A model generated the notes under the pieces. That model was not told the DNA's origin, searched no databases, and saw nothing but the letters and a program-made list of their open reading frames with translations. From the NCBI RefSeq assembly GCF_009741735.1, contig NZ_WHOH01000001.1:868001-932000 (forward strand): a stretch of DNA of 64,000 nucleotides, given 5' to 3'. The stretch comes from Lentibacillus sp. JNUCC-1 (GTDB lineage Bacteria; Bacillota; Bacilli; Bacillales; Amphibacillaceae). Shown here piece after piece: positions 17,284-26,594 of this stretch (within the stretch, counting starts at the first letter, position 1; the number at the start of each line of letters is the position of its first letter). A program made the position numbers and the translations under genes.

Positions 17284-18059
17284 CTATAACGTCACAACTT
17301 CTTTAATACTGTCTAGAACGAACCGTGGTTTTTCAAAGGTTTCGTCTAACATCGCTTGATCCGTAATACCAGTAAGCACGAGTACGGATTGAATACCGTA
17401 ATCATTTCCCATTTTTATATCCGTTTCAAGCCTATCTCCCACTATGTAACATTGTTCAGGAGGTATACCGAGCAATTCTTTTACGATGAAGTCAGTTGCC
17501 AGTAAGGAGGGCTTTCCGAGAATCGCTTTAACTTTCTCACCAGTTGCACCTTCCACAGCTCCGATAATAGCACCGCAATCAGGAATCTGCCCCCATGAAC
17601 TGGACATGTTCTATCCGGATTAGTTGCCACAATCTGAGCTCCATTGCTCCAAGCTTGGAATGCCTGGTTTATTTTTTCGTAGGTGAATTCGCGATCCCAC
17701 CCAAGCACTACATAACTTGCCTTTTGAGGATCCTCTGTAAAAGGGATCCTCAACTTGTTCAATTCGTCATATAAGGGTTGCTCCCCGATGACCAGGACAC
17801 TTTCTTCCTCCTTCATAACTGAAGCTAAATATTTAGCAGCAAGTAAGTTGGAGTTCACTACATCAGTCATAGTCGCTTCGATTCCCAGCCTGTTTAATTT
17901 ATCCACATAGCTCGAAATGGATTCGATAGATTTATTAGTAAGAAAAACAACCTTGTCCCCGCGTTCCCTTAAATGGTTAATCGCCTCAGCAGCACCATCT
18001 ATTATTTTATTATCTACATACACAGTACCATCCAAATCAAAAATAAACCCTTTCACCAA
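17284..18059 (-). pseudogene. HAD-IIA (NagD-like) phosphatase, single-base frameshift
   Basis: A HAD-superfamily phosphatase of the NagD/p-nitrophenylphosphatase type. The N-terminal part has the nucleophile motif 'GFIFDLDGTVYVDN' (residues 4-17), motif II 'VVFLTNKS' and the C2 cap; the C-terminal part has motif III/IV 'LGKPS' and 'YIVGDRLETDIKMGNDYG'. The two parts are in different frames and join as 'TCPVHGGQIPDCGAIIGAVEG' if one base is added to the C5 run at 17590-17594. The intact product would be about 258 aa. It is last in the ABC importer operon, so it may dephosphorylate an imported phosphoester such as glycerol-3-phosphate. The start is TTG 18059 or GTG 18056. Confidence 0.82.
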
Positions 18060-18083
18060 AATATCTTCCTCTCAATGAACTCT

Positions 18084-19790
18084 TTATGTTTGATCACTTC
18101 CACCTGTTAGACGGGAAGCAATTGCCTGTAATACCAGCACCAATACGATCAATATCACAGACATAGCTGCAGCTGAATAGTACTCTGCTCTCAGGATGTT
18201 CTGAAAAATTGCTAGACTCATGGGAGCCCAATCTGCAGGTGCCATTAATATGGAAATACTTGTTTCTTTAATGACTGTAATAAATACCAGTATTGAACCT
18301 GCTGCGATACCAGGAAGCATTAGCGGCCCAATAACGGTAATTGCTGCAGTAAGTGTTGAAGCGCCAAGGTTAACCGCTGCTTCTTCAATATCAGCTTTAA
18401 TAGACTGCATTGTTCCCACAGTAGACCTAACCATATATGGGAGACGTCGAATAGTATATGCAATGATCAAAATCGTCGCTGTACCTGTTAACTGCAAAGG
18501 CGCTGTATTAAAGGTTTGGATCAATGCAATACCAAATGCAATACCGGGAACAATCAATGGAATAGTCGTCATAAAGTCCAAAGTTCCGGAATTCTGTCTT
18601 ACAACAAAATACGATACAAATGTAGCAATAACAATACTCAATACCAATGCTCCGGCAGCCAGGATCAAACTATTTTGTATATTACCCAGTGACGATGAAA
18701 AGATATCTTTGTAATGTTGCAATGTATACCCTGAAGGTAAAGGATCCTTACCCCAAGTTTTTGCAATAGACTGCATGAACACAGTAAGCATTGCAAACAG
18801 AGGAATCAATACAACAAACCCTGCGAATGCAGATAAAGACCTGCCCAACAATTTACTTTCATTTAATTTAATTTGCTTAGGCTTTCCAGAAACAGAATCA
18901 TAATTCTTTCCTTTAAAAAAGAAGTTCTGCAACCAGAATACGAATCCAGCAACCGCAATCATAATTACTGTCAAGATAGCCGCGCCGCCCCAGTTGAAGA
19001 ATCCAGAGATCTCTCTATATGCTTCTACAACCAACAAGTTAAGATCCGTTGGCGCCAAAATAATTGGAGTACCAAAGTCAGAAAAACTAACGGCAAATAT
19101 AACCAAAGCTGTAGAAAGCATTCCTGGGACTACCAAAGGAAATGTTACCGTAGAAAATGTAAGCCAGCTTTTAGCCCCCATGTTTCTTGAAGCCTCTTCC
19201 AACGAAACATCGCTTACTTTAAATGCGGCAACCATTGGCCATAAAGCATAAGGGAAAAAGAAGAATACTTGAACAAGCACAATCCCTGTAAAGGAATATG
19301 GATCTATCAAAAATCCCTCTCCACCCAATGATTGATAAATATATGTTACCCATCCCGATCTTCCAAACATTATGATAAAGGCATAAGCCGAAATAAATGT
19401 AGGAACAATCAACGGGAGTGTACAAAGAGCACTGATCGTCTTTTTAAAGGGCATTTTTGTTCTTGCGATTCCATATGCAATAGGAATACAGACTATCAGC
19501 ACTATAATAGACACGAGTAATGATAAGTAGAGACTGTTCCCAAGAGCATCATAATAAGTGCTGTTGGATAAAATGGCTTTAAAATTGTCCAATGTAGAGT
19601 TCTTAAATTGATCAATCGTTGTTTGCAGGGTGTCCATACTAATTAATGAACCGAATAAATTAATGGGTTCATCAGTGAAACTAACTAAAAAAACAGATAT
19701 TAAAGGTAAGATCAAAAACAATAGGAAAAACCCGATTATTAGATACTTAACAATATTAATACCTGTTAAGTGTTTTTTAATCCATTTCAT
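18084..19790 (-). CDS. ABC importer permease, two fused membrane domains
   Basis: This 568-aa inner membrane protein has two binding-protein-dependent permease domains in one chain (about residues 15-290 and 320-560), each with an EAA-type loop ('EEASRNMGAKSWLTFSTVTFP' split type near 195-215; 'EEAAVNLGASTLTAAITVIGP' near 468-488). The layout is that of FbpB/ThiP/phosphonate-type importers. Its ATG overlaps the ATPase stop by four bases. Substrate is not determined: iron-type and 2-aminoethylphosphonate-type systems share the fold, while neighbours (GDPD, HAD phosphatase, GlpP, GlpD) favour a phosphorylated glycerol compound. Confidence 0.82.
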   Translation of the reverse strand: MKWIKKHLTGINIVKYLIIGFFLLFLILPLISVFLVSFTDEPINLFGSLISMDTLQTTIDQFKNSTLDNFKAILSNSTYYDALGNSLYLSLLVSIIVLIVCIPIAYGIARTKMPFKKTISALCTLPLIVPTFISAYAFIIMFGRSGWVTYIYQSLGGEGFLIDPYSFTGIVLVQVFFFFPYALWPMVAAFKVSDVSLEEASRNMGAKSWLTFSTVTFPLVVPGMLSTALVIFAVSFSDFGTPIILAPTDLNLLVVEAYREISGFFNWGGAAILTVIMIAVAGFVFWLQNFFFKGKNYDSVSGKPKQIKLNESKLLGRSLSAFAGFVVLIPLFAMLTVFMQSIAKTWGKDPLPSGYTLQHYKDIFSSSLGNIQNSLILAAGALVLSIVIATFVSYFVVRQNSGTLDFMTTIPLIVPGIAFGIALIQTFNTAPLQLTGTATILIIAYTIRRLPYMVRSTVGTMQSIKADIEEAAVNLGASTLTAAITVIGPLMLPGIAAGSILVFITVIKETSISILMAPADWAPMSLAIFQNILRAEYYSAAAMSVILIVLVLVLQAIASRLTGGSDQT

Positions 19791-20908
19791 AGTAGTAACA
19801 CCCTTTCAGGTGACACTCCTAATTTCACTGTCGCTCCATTTTCCATGATGCTATCGCCAGATTCATAGATTGTATCTGCAACAACATTATATTCGCCTAC
19901 TGTGATGTCATACCTAACAGTCGACCCTAAATAAGTCGCGAATTGAATAACACCTTCAAAGTAGTTATCATACTCCATCGAGTGTTTATTAATAACATTA
20001 ATGCTCTCTGGTCTTATGACCACTTGTACATCTTCCTTGTCCAAATCGACTACTGTTTGCACCTCTTGTTCCCCAAATCGAACAACAGAATGCCCGTTTT
20101 CTTTACGAACTACTTTTCCATTGAAAATATTCGATGTCCCAACAAAATCTGCAATAAATGGTGATTTAGGGTTACTATACAAATCAGTCGGTGTCCCAAT
20201 CTGCAATATTTCACCTTTATTCATTACTGCTACACGGTCAGCCATGCTCATCGCTTCTTCCTGATCGTGTGTTACAAAAATTGTGGTGATTTTCAAATCT
20301 TGTTGTATCTTTCTAATCGTATTTCTCATAGAATGTCTTAACTTCTGGTCTAAATTGGATAAAGGCTCATCCATCAGAAGAACTTCCGGTTCCATAATAA
20401 GCGCTCTTGCTAAGGCAACTCTTTGCTGTTGTCCCCCTGAAAGCTCACTGGTTAATTTATTTGCATGCTCTGTTAATTCCACATATTCAAGTATACTCAT
20501 TACCTTTTTCTCAGTTTCCTTCGAATATTTAACGAGTTTACTATTAAGCATTCTTGTATACACACCAAACTTCTTAAAGATGTTGCTGTCTCTAAGTTGT
20601 TTCACATTTAAGCTATATGCAACGTTATCGAAAACGTTCATGTGTGGGAACAAAGCATAGCTTTGAAACACCATACCGCAGTTTCTATTGTTTGGCGCTA
20701 TGTCATTCACATTGTTACCGCCAATTTTTATGACCCCTTTTGTTGGTTGTTCAAAACCGGCAATACATCTCATTGTCGTTGTCTTCCCACAACCTGAAGG
20801 ACCCAAGAGGGCAAAAAACTCGCCCTCTTCAATGTCCAAACTTATATCGTGCAGTACAGTTGTACCCGAAAAGTCTTTTCTTAGCTGTTCTACTACCACT
20901 GACCCCAT
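19787..20908 (-). CDS. ABC importer ATP-binding protein (PotA/FbpC type)
   Basis: This ATPase (about 373 aa) energises the adjacent importer. Walker A GPSGCGKTT is near residues 37-45, the Q-loop 'VFQSYALFPHM' near 80, the signature LSGGQQQR near 156, and Walker B 'VLLMDEPLSNLDQKL' near 178. The C-terminal 110 residues form the TOBE-type regulatory domain. The ATG at 20908 is preferred because AAAGGAAG lies nine bases upstream; a TTG at 20917 is too close to it. It follows the binding-protein gene by about 15 bases. Confidence 0.88.
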   Translation of the reverse strand: MGSVVVEQLRKDFSGTTVLHDISLDIEEGEFFALLGPSGCGKTTTMRCIAGFEQPTKGVIKIGGNNVNDIAPNNRNCGMVFQSYALFPHMNVFDNVAYSLNVKQLRDSNIFKKFGVYTRMLNSKLVKYSKETEKKVMSILEYVELTEHANKLTSELSGGQQQRVALARALIMEPEVLLMDEPLSNLDQKLRHSMRNTIRKIQQDLKITTIFVTHDQEEAMSMADRVAVMNKGEILQIGTPTDLYSNPKSPFIADFVGTSNIFNGKVVRKENGHSVVRFGEQEVQTVVDLDKEDVQVVIRPESINVINKHSMEYDNYFEGVIQFATYLGSTVRYDITVGEYNVVADTIYESGDSIMENGATVKLGVSPERVLLL

Positions 20909-20923
20909 TGAAATCAACTTCCT

Positions 20924-21961
20924 TTAATTAATATTAGCTTTCCACTCATCACGGATCCGGTCATAATTTTCGTTTACCCAGTCAATATCCAGATCAACAG
21001 CATTCTCCTTCAAATTATCGAGAGTTAATGGTGTTTTTGATTCAACATCTGGGTTAATCGGGATATGGTACCAATCCGCCAGTATTTCTTGTGCATCTTC
21101 ACTTAACATAAAGTCCATGAACTTCTTTCCGCCCTCTGGGTTAGGACCATCTTTTACAAGAGTCATAGGATTAACCAGGATAGGCGTTTTTTCTGGAACA
21201 ATAAAATCAACTGTTTCCCCATTGTTTTTATGTTCATAAGCCATGAAGTCAAATCCAACAGCAATATGGGCTTCTCCCATTGCAGCACCTTTAGTTGGAC
21301 CAGAGCCAGAGTCAGGAATTGAGTTTGCCTGGTCTGCTAAAGCCTGGAAATATTCCCAACCTTCTTCCTCACCATGCTGCATCATATAACTTAACACCAT
21401 AAGTGTAGCTGTTCCTGACGCAGCAGGATTCGGGAATTGAATTTTTCCTTCCCATTTTGGATCCAGTAAATCTTCCCATGTTTTTGGTGCTTCCTCTTCT
21501 GAAACCAACTCAGTATTATAGGCAAATCCCAGAACAAACATTTCTGCTCCTACATAATAACCATCTTCATGTTTCATCTTGATACCGTTTTCAACAACTT
21601 CCCAGTCTTCCGCATTTTCTGGAATATATGATGTAATGATATCTTTATCTACTGCAGCCTCAAACGGCAGTATGCCTCCGCCTCCGTACCACACATCGGC
21701 TTTTGGATTTCCTTTTTCAGCCATCATCTGATTGACCAATACGTTTGTGCCTGCATAATGGACGTCAACTTTACCCCCGTGCACTTCCTCATACTTTTGT
21801 GCCAATTCCTTTGATAAGTCAGGTGTCTCCGGTGAGTAAAGTGTTATTGACCCGCCATCGCCATCTCCTCCACCATTAGAAGAGGAACTGTCATCACCTG
21901 CGCAGGCACTAAGAAATAACACCAAGAAAAGTGCCGATAAAAACACAGTAAACTTCTTCAT
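20924..21961 (-). CDS. Substrate-binding lipoprotein of the ABC importer (FbpA-like)
   Basis: A lipoprotein that captures substrate outside the cell. From ATG at 21961 it has MKKFTVFLSALFLVLFLSAC, a lipobox ending in Cys, then an acidic Gly/Ser linker. The mature fold is type 2 periplasmic-binding ('ITLYSPETPDLSKELAQKYEE' type start; 'ADVWYGGGG' hinge; 'WEDLLDPKWEGKIQFPNP'), typical of iron and phosphonate binders. Absence of the paired tyrosines expected in Fe-binding FbpA could not be settled by eye. It is the first gene of the operon and is transcribed separately from the GDPD gene upstream, which has its own terminator. Confidence 0.83.
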   Translation of the reverse strand: MKKFTVFLSALFLVLFLSACAGDDSSSSNGGGDGDGGSITLYSPETPDLSKELAQKYEEVHGGKVDVHYAGTNVLVNQMMAEKGNPKADVWYGGGGILPFEAAVDKDIITSYIPENAEDWEVVENGIKMKHEDGYYVGAEMFVLGFAYNTELVSEEEAPKTWEDLLDPKWEGKIQFPNPAASGTATLMVLSYMMQHGEEEGWEYFQALADQANSIPDSGSGPTKGAAMGEAHIAVGFDFMAYEHKNNGETVDFIVPEKTPILVNPMTLVKDGPNPEGGKKFMDFMLSEDAQEILADWYHIPINPDVESKTPLTLDNLKENAVDLDIDWVNENYDRIRDEWKANIN

Positions 21962-22216
21962 AAATCCAACCCCCATTTTATTTTTTATGAATTCTCTAAA
22001 AACAAAAAGAAGAAAAATAAACACAGACCCATTCGCGAGGAAAGGGTTTTCATTTATTTCTCTTCTCCTGGATTCTCTTAGAGATATTCAATTGCTTACA
22101 GTTTAGCAAAGATTTTACCTTTTGTAAACAAAAATTTTAAAATACTTAAAAGCAATATTATTTTCACAGACATCATGAAATATCTCATGCAGGATCTTTT
22201 ACAGTGTGCGTAAAAT

Positions 22217-22266
22217 AAAACACCCCGAAGGCAGAACCAAATATTCTACCTTTTGAGGTGTTTTGA
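22217..22266 (-). terminator. Terminator of the GDPD gene
   Basis: AAAACACC and GGTGTTTT form the outer stem, with further pairing inside (GAAGGCAGAA/TTCTACCTTTTG). It lies directly after the stop of the GDPD gene on the minus strand and separates it from the ABC operon. Confidence 0.65.
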
Positions 22267-22276
22267 TTAGTCTCAG

Positions 22277-24574
22277 TTAACGTGATACATTAACTCTTAT
22301 GGGTTTAGAAACCAGATTCCATTCTTCACCGATCATATCAAATGTGTGGATCGCGAAGACATCGGCTTGTCCAGGCGACAACGCGGTTATGGTGTTCTTA
22401 TTCACGTCAACAACATTCAAGTTCCCCTCAGTAAACAAGGTCGTTTCGATGTTTTTCTTTTTATCTGCTCGATAATTTACAAATGTTTTAGCTTTGATTG
22501 TTGCAGATTTGCCAACTTTGAGGTTACGCTTCTTGATAGGTGTCTCAATGATTGTTGGTGCATCTGTAAGCCATTGTGTGTAATCAGTAATCGGTCCAAT
22601 GAGACCTTTTTTCAACAGGTCTTCAAGTGGCGGCTGTGAACGGAAAGTCCAATGCATACTGATCATGCCGCGTTGTCTAAGATAAGTAACAGACTCCTCC
22701 GAAAGGCTGCGATGACTAGAATTTAGTCTTGCACCAATTGCAGTTGCATAATTCATCATTTGTTGCGCATCTTCTACTCTCGCCTCAGGGGTGGCAGCTA
22801 CTGACGAAGAATACAAATAACCAACACTCATTTCGGGAGCTATTTCTCTGAACTTCTTGACATGTTCAACGGAAAAGCTTTGCAAGACCACTTTATCTTC
22901 AATTCCTGCATCTTTTATCTCTTGTAAAACCGCTTCTTCAATATTGTCTGCTTTTAATTCGACCAGTAGTACTACGTCTTTCTTCTTGAAACCATCTAGG
23001 AACTCTTTGAATGTTGGCACTTTTTCTCCTTCAAAATCTGGACCGAAAATAATTCCTGCATCTAATTGTCGAATTTCATTCAATGTCAAATCTGATACTT
23101 TTCCTGTACCATTTGTTGTTCGATTAACGGTGCTGTCATGCATAATGATCAAGTGCCCATCTTTTGTTTGTTGAATATCTGTTTCAATTAAGTCTGCACC
23201 TAAGTCATAGGCCAAATTGTATCCAGCCATAGTATTTTCCGGTGCTAATGATGGCACTCCACGATGGGCAACTACGATGGGGCGCTGAACCAATGTCTTT
23301 TCCGGATATTGGCTAAATGCATTAACAGTCGATGACGGACTCGATGTAACGATTCCATCTACACCATTATGGATCAAAGAGTGTATATCATCTCCGATAC
23401 CCCATACCGCAATTGCGCGTGCATGAAAGAAATGAACAGTGTCAGTTGTAATTAATTTTTCCGGAAGAGCTACAGTCATTGAATTTGTCAAATTCGCATC
23501 TTCAACAAGCTTTTGCAAATCATGCTTGTTTAGGTGATTTTTTTCATATAATACAGTTCCGCGTACTGTAGGATGTGCTTCCTTAATTTCTCTAATTATG
23601 TCAAGGTTTGATGACAGTACATGGGCATCGTTTATGGACGCTGAATCCAAAACATCAATAACACCAGGGACCGCATTAACATCCTCGACTTTTATAACAG
23701 GAATAAACTTTCCACGGATTTCATCAAGAAGGTCTGTCAATAGTTGATCTCCAACTGATATGTCACCGCTTTCATTTAGTTCAGCAGGAAGCAACGTTGA
23801 GGAAACCCCTTCCAACTGTGAGATTTCGTTTGGAATATAACTGGATATAACCGTTGGCGCATTCAGCATATTGGTTTCAGGTTCATCAGGTAAGAAAGCA
23901 TTATTATCTTCCATGGGCGGCAAATCTTCTGTCCTCGTCTTTACAAGTACATTGTCAAATTCAACAGTTGCCCCGGAAACCTGGAAGCCAAGATCACCTT
24001 CATACCATGTATCTGCCAAGTCCGTATCAATTACCAATTGTCCATTAACAAAGTGCTGAACACGATTATCTTTTACGATCACCTTCAAACGGTGTGTATC
24101 ACCATATTGAAAGTCTTCAGGGTAGAAGGTTTTTTCTGGAACATTCCAGGAATTGGATTCTGTCCGAATGGCGAATTCCAAACCATTAAGGGCGGAAGTA
24201 CCACGTCGTACAGCAAACTGGTAATAAGGGTAATCCTCATTTTGAACACGGTACATCAATGAAGCCCAGCGAGCGTCATTTACAGCGGATTTAAATGTCA
24301 TATCAGCTTCAAATACATAATCACCAGTGCCCTTAGGCATTGGAATTAGAACACGAGATGGATTAGAAATATTCGGTGATGTTAATAAAAGTTTGCTGTC
24401 AGTTACTTCTGCGTTTCCTTGAATCACATTCCAATTCTCAGGCATGGTACCCTGATCAAAGTTTTCATCAATTAACTTCTCTCCACTCGCTGAAGCAAAC
24501 TGTTTCTCTACTGTACTAAAACCCAAAAAAACGATTGCTGCCATAGATACAATCCATACCATTTTTTTAAACAA
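22277..24574 (-). CDS. Large secreted glycerophosphodiester phosphodiesterase (GlpQ-like)
   Basis: A 765-aa exported enzyme that hydrolyses glycerophosphodiesters to glycerol-3-phosphate and an alcohol. It starts with TTG at 24574, seven bases after GGAGG. Domains: signal peptide (1-30); a concanavalin/LamG-like beta domain (about 33-215, 'LIDENFDQG' to 'VEFDNVLVK'); a linker domain (about 235-430); the GDPD TIM barrel (about 434-680) with catalytic 'VVAHRGVPSLAPENTMAGY', 'LIETDIQQTKDGHLIIMHD' and 'VNRTTNGTGKVSDLTL'; and a C-terminal Ig-like tail. Standard GlpQ is about 290 aa, so this is a multi-domain form, perhaps wall- or polymer-targeting (teichoic acid is one possible substrate). Confidence 0.88.
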   Translation of the reverse strand: MFKKMVWIVSMAAIVFLGFSTVEKQFASASGEKLIDENFDQGTMPENWNVIQGNAEVTDSKLLLTSPNISNPSRVLIPMPKGTGDYVFEADMTFKSAVNDARWASLMYRVQNEDYPYYQFAVRRGTSALNGLEFAIRTESNSWNVPEKTFYPEDFQYGDTHRLKVIVKDNRVQHFVNGQLVIDTDLADTWYEGDLGFQVSGATVEFDNVLVKTRTEDLPPMEDNNAFLPDEPETNMLNAPTVISSYIPNEISQLEGVSSTLLPAELNESGDISVGDQLLTDLLDEIRGKFIPVIKVEDVNAVPGVIDVLDSASINDAHVLSSNLDIIREIKEAHPTVRGTVLYEKNHLNKHDLQKLVEDANLTNSMTVALPEKLITTDTVHFFHARAIAVWGIGDDIHSLIHNGVDGIVTSSPSSTVNAFSQYPEKTLVQRPIVVAHRGVPSLAPENTMAGYNLAYDLGADLIETDIQQTKDGHLIIMHDSTVNRTTNGTGKVSDLTLNEIRQLDAGIIFGPDFEGEKVPTFKEFLDGFKKKDVVLLVELKADNIEEAVLQEIKDAGIEDKVVLQSFSVEHVKKFREIAPEMSVGYLYSSSVAATPEARVEDAQQMMNYATAIGARLNSSHRSLSEESVTYLRQRGMISMHWTFRSQPPLEDLLKKGLIGPITDYTQWLTDAPTIIETPIKKRNLKVGKSATIKAKTFVNYRADKKKNIETTLFTEGNLNVVDVNKNTITALSPGQADVFAIHTFDMIGEEWNLVSKPIRVNVSR

Positions 24575-24680
24575 CCAAACGCCTCCTTTATTTTTAAGAA
24601 ATCTATGCAGGTATCTAGGGGTGATGTTAAAAACGAATAGACTTTAGAAGTGTCACCTCCTCTAAAATTTGGCAGAAAAA

Positions 24681-24738
24681 GAGAAGTTGCCGAAAATAGC
24701 CCTGTCTATAACAAGGGTATTTTGCTTGGCAACTTCTC
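24681..24738 (-). terminator. Leader hairpin upstream of the GDPD gene, possible attenuator
   Basis: GAGAAGTTGCC and its exact complement GGCAACTTCTC enclose a loop with extra pairing (CCCT/AGGG), and on the minus strand the stem is followed by TTTTTC. It lies about 110 bases before the GDPD start, so it would end transcription in the leader. With glpP nearby, GlpP-dependent antitermination is a fair guess; B. subtilis glpQ is controlled this way. Sequence match to the glpD leader is only partial. Confidence 0.55.
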
Positions 24739-25009
24739 CTCGACTCCACCAAAATATGAACTTACATATAGACTACTACCAATTAATTGTTTGGTCTATA
24801 GGAAAAAGGTAGTGTTTTCTGAATTTTGAAAGTAGTAGTTTAGTAGGAAGCAATAGAAACTTGAAGCTTATTATTCCAGTGTTGAAGTACGCTTACCACC
24901 AACATTCCTTCTTAGAATTGCTTCCTCGCTATTTAATGTTGAGTCTAAAGTTTCATAACACTGTCTATACTGGGTAAAAACTATAAAATTACCCAGGAGA
25001 TGATTCGTT

Positions 25010-26242
25010 ATGCAAGATTTTCAAGAGCGGTATGATGTGTTTCAGTCAGCACTGGAAATACCTGAACCATGGTACGTATTTCATCATGAACTGGCCAAAG
25101 AAGAAAACACGTTGCACATTTATATTGAATATAGGTCAGGGGCCGAATTTTCCTGCCCCAACTGCGGTAAATCTGGATGTAAAGTTCATGATACCCTGGA
25201 TCAAGATCGGACATGGAGACACCTTGATTTCTGGCAGTATCAAACCCTGCTTCGGGCAAGAATGCCACGAGTAAAGTGCGATGCTTGTGGTAAAATACGT
25301 ACAGTGCACATTGACTGGGCACGCTCTGGTGCCGGATTTTCCTTTCTTTTTGAACAACATCTTTTATCGTTAATGATTGAGATGCCTGTTGCCGCAGTCG
25401 CTCGTAAAGTTGGTGAACATGATACTCGCCTTTGGCGTGTGTTTAATTATTATGTCAATAAAGCAATGGAAGACATGGATATATCGGAATTAAAGCGCGT
25501 TGCCATGGATGAAACGTCTCGCGCCAAAGGGCATAAATATATCACGCTTTTTATTGATATGGACACAAAACGCTTGATATTTGCCACCAAAGGAAAAGGC
25601 GCGGACGTTCTACAGGATTTCTGCCTCCATCTTGATCATAAAGGGGTCTCACGCTCCCAAATTGAGGATATCTGTTGTGATATGTCTCCATCATTTATAT
25701 CAGGTATTGAAAAGAACTTCCCAAATGCTTCAATTACTTTCGATAAATTTCATGTAATGAAATTGGTCAATGAAGCGTTGGATCAAGTACGTAGAGAAGA
25801 ACAAGCAACACAACCGGAACTCAAAAATTCACGCTACGTATGGTTGAAAAACCAGGGAAATCTAACTAAAAAGCAGGAAGCTCAATTTCAAAAACTCAAG
25901 GACATGGACTTAAAAACAGGACGCGCATACCGCATGAAGTTATCGCTTCAAAACATGTGGACACGGTCTTACATTATTTCCAAACTCTACTTTAACGAAT
26001 GGTACAATTGGGCAACACGTTCCCAACTTAAACCAATGATTGATGCCGCCAAATCTTTAAAGAGGCACCAGGATGGTATCTTAAGGTGGTTCGAAAGTAA
26101 GATGACCAACGGTCTGATTGAAGGGACTAACAGTCTGATTCAAGCGGCCAAAAGAAAAGCCCGAGGTTATCGTACAGCCGAGAATTTTATTGCCATGGCA
26201 TATGCGACAGTCAATAAGCTGGATTTGATCAAACAATCATGA
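25010..26242 (+). CDS. ISL3-family transposase
   Basis: A 410-aa transposase, full length. The N-terminal zinc ribbon is visible: 'FSCPNCGKSGCKVHDT' near residues 44-59 and 'VKCDACGKIRTVH' near 86-98. The DDE domain follows, with 'VAMDETSRAKGHKYITLFID' split near 165-184, 'DICCDMSPSFISGI' near 222-235 and the Glu in 'GLIEGTNSLIQAAKRKARGY' near 370-389. The ribosome binding site CAGGAGATG lies before the ATG. Confidence 0.94.
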   Translation: MQDFQERYDVFQSALEIPEPWYVFHHELAKEENTLHIYIEYRSGAEFSCPNCGKSGCKVHDTLDQDRTWRHLDFWQYQTLLRARMPRVKCDACGKIRTVHIDWARSGAGFSFLFEQHLLSLMIEMPVAAVARKVGEHDTRLWRVFNYYVNKAMEDMDISELKRVAMDETSRAKGHKYITLFIDMDTKRLIFATKGKGADVLQDFCLHLDHKGVSRSQIEDICCDMSPSFISGIEKNFPNASITFDKFHVMKLVNEALDQVRREEQATQPELKNSRYVWLKNQGNLTKKQEAQFQKLKDMDLKTGRAYRMKLSLQNMWTRSYIISKLYFNEWYNWATRSQLKPMIDAAKSLKRHQDGILRWFESKMTNGLIEGTNSLIQAAKRKARGYRTAENFIAMAYATVNKLDLIKQS

Positions 26243-26250
26243 CTGCAGTT

Positions 26251-26360
26251 ATTCCTTTGTTTGCTTGACGACCACTACCTTGTATGCATTAGAGCTTGTC
26301 AAGTGGGTTCCTTGACTAGCTCTAATGCATACAAGACAATGCAAGCCGCAAACAAGGAAT
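26251..26360. repeat. Long compound palindrome at the 3' end of the ISL3 element
   Basis: CTTGTATGCATTAGAGCT (26279-26296) pairs perfectly with 26318-26335. Inside the loop GTCAAG/CTTGAC pairs again, and further out ATTCCTTTGTTTGC pairs with GCAAACAAGGAAT (one bulge). The whole can fold into a hairpin of over 100 bases between the transposase stop and the right IS end. It has no T-tract, so it is not a classical terminator. Confidence 0.7.
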
Positions 26361-26508
26361 GATAGGTTCGCAGTGTTACTACTATTTTGTTTTTTCAATA
26401 CTAAATAGCGAAGAGCCTTAGAATTTAACTTATATTGTGAATAACTAAACTAAACCCAGTTTCCTATCATAATAGTTTAACACCCTAACATTTATTGTTG
26501 AGCCTAAA

Positions 26509-26542
26509 AAACGCACCCTCACATATACACGAGGATGCGTTC
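26509..26542 (-). terminator. Terminator of the betaine-binder operon
   Basis: AACGCACCCTC pairs with GAGGATGCGTT (one mismatch), followed on the minus strand by TTTTTT. It lies about 50 bases after the stop at 26595. Confidence 0.8.
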
Positions 26543-26594
26543 ATAATTCCCTATAACATTCTAACGCTCTTCAAGTAGCCTAACGCCTTGAAGC

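Larger units (their letters stand above)
24920..26417 (+). mobile_element. ISL3-family insertion sequence with 8-bp target repeats
   Basis: The element is 1498 bp. Imperfect 22-bp terminal inverted repeats share the ISL3-like core TCGCTATTTA (left GCTTCCTCGCTATTTAATG, right complement GGCTCTTCGCTATTTAGTA). A perfect 8-bp direct repeat TTAGAATT flanks it at 24912-24919 and 26418-26425. It carries one transposase and a long 3' hairpin. It lies between the GDPD gene leader and the terminator of the betaine-binder operon and breaks no recognisable gene. Confidence 0.92.
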
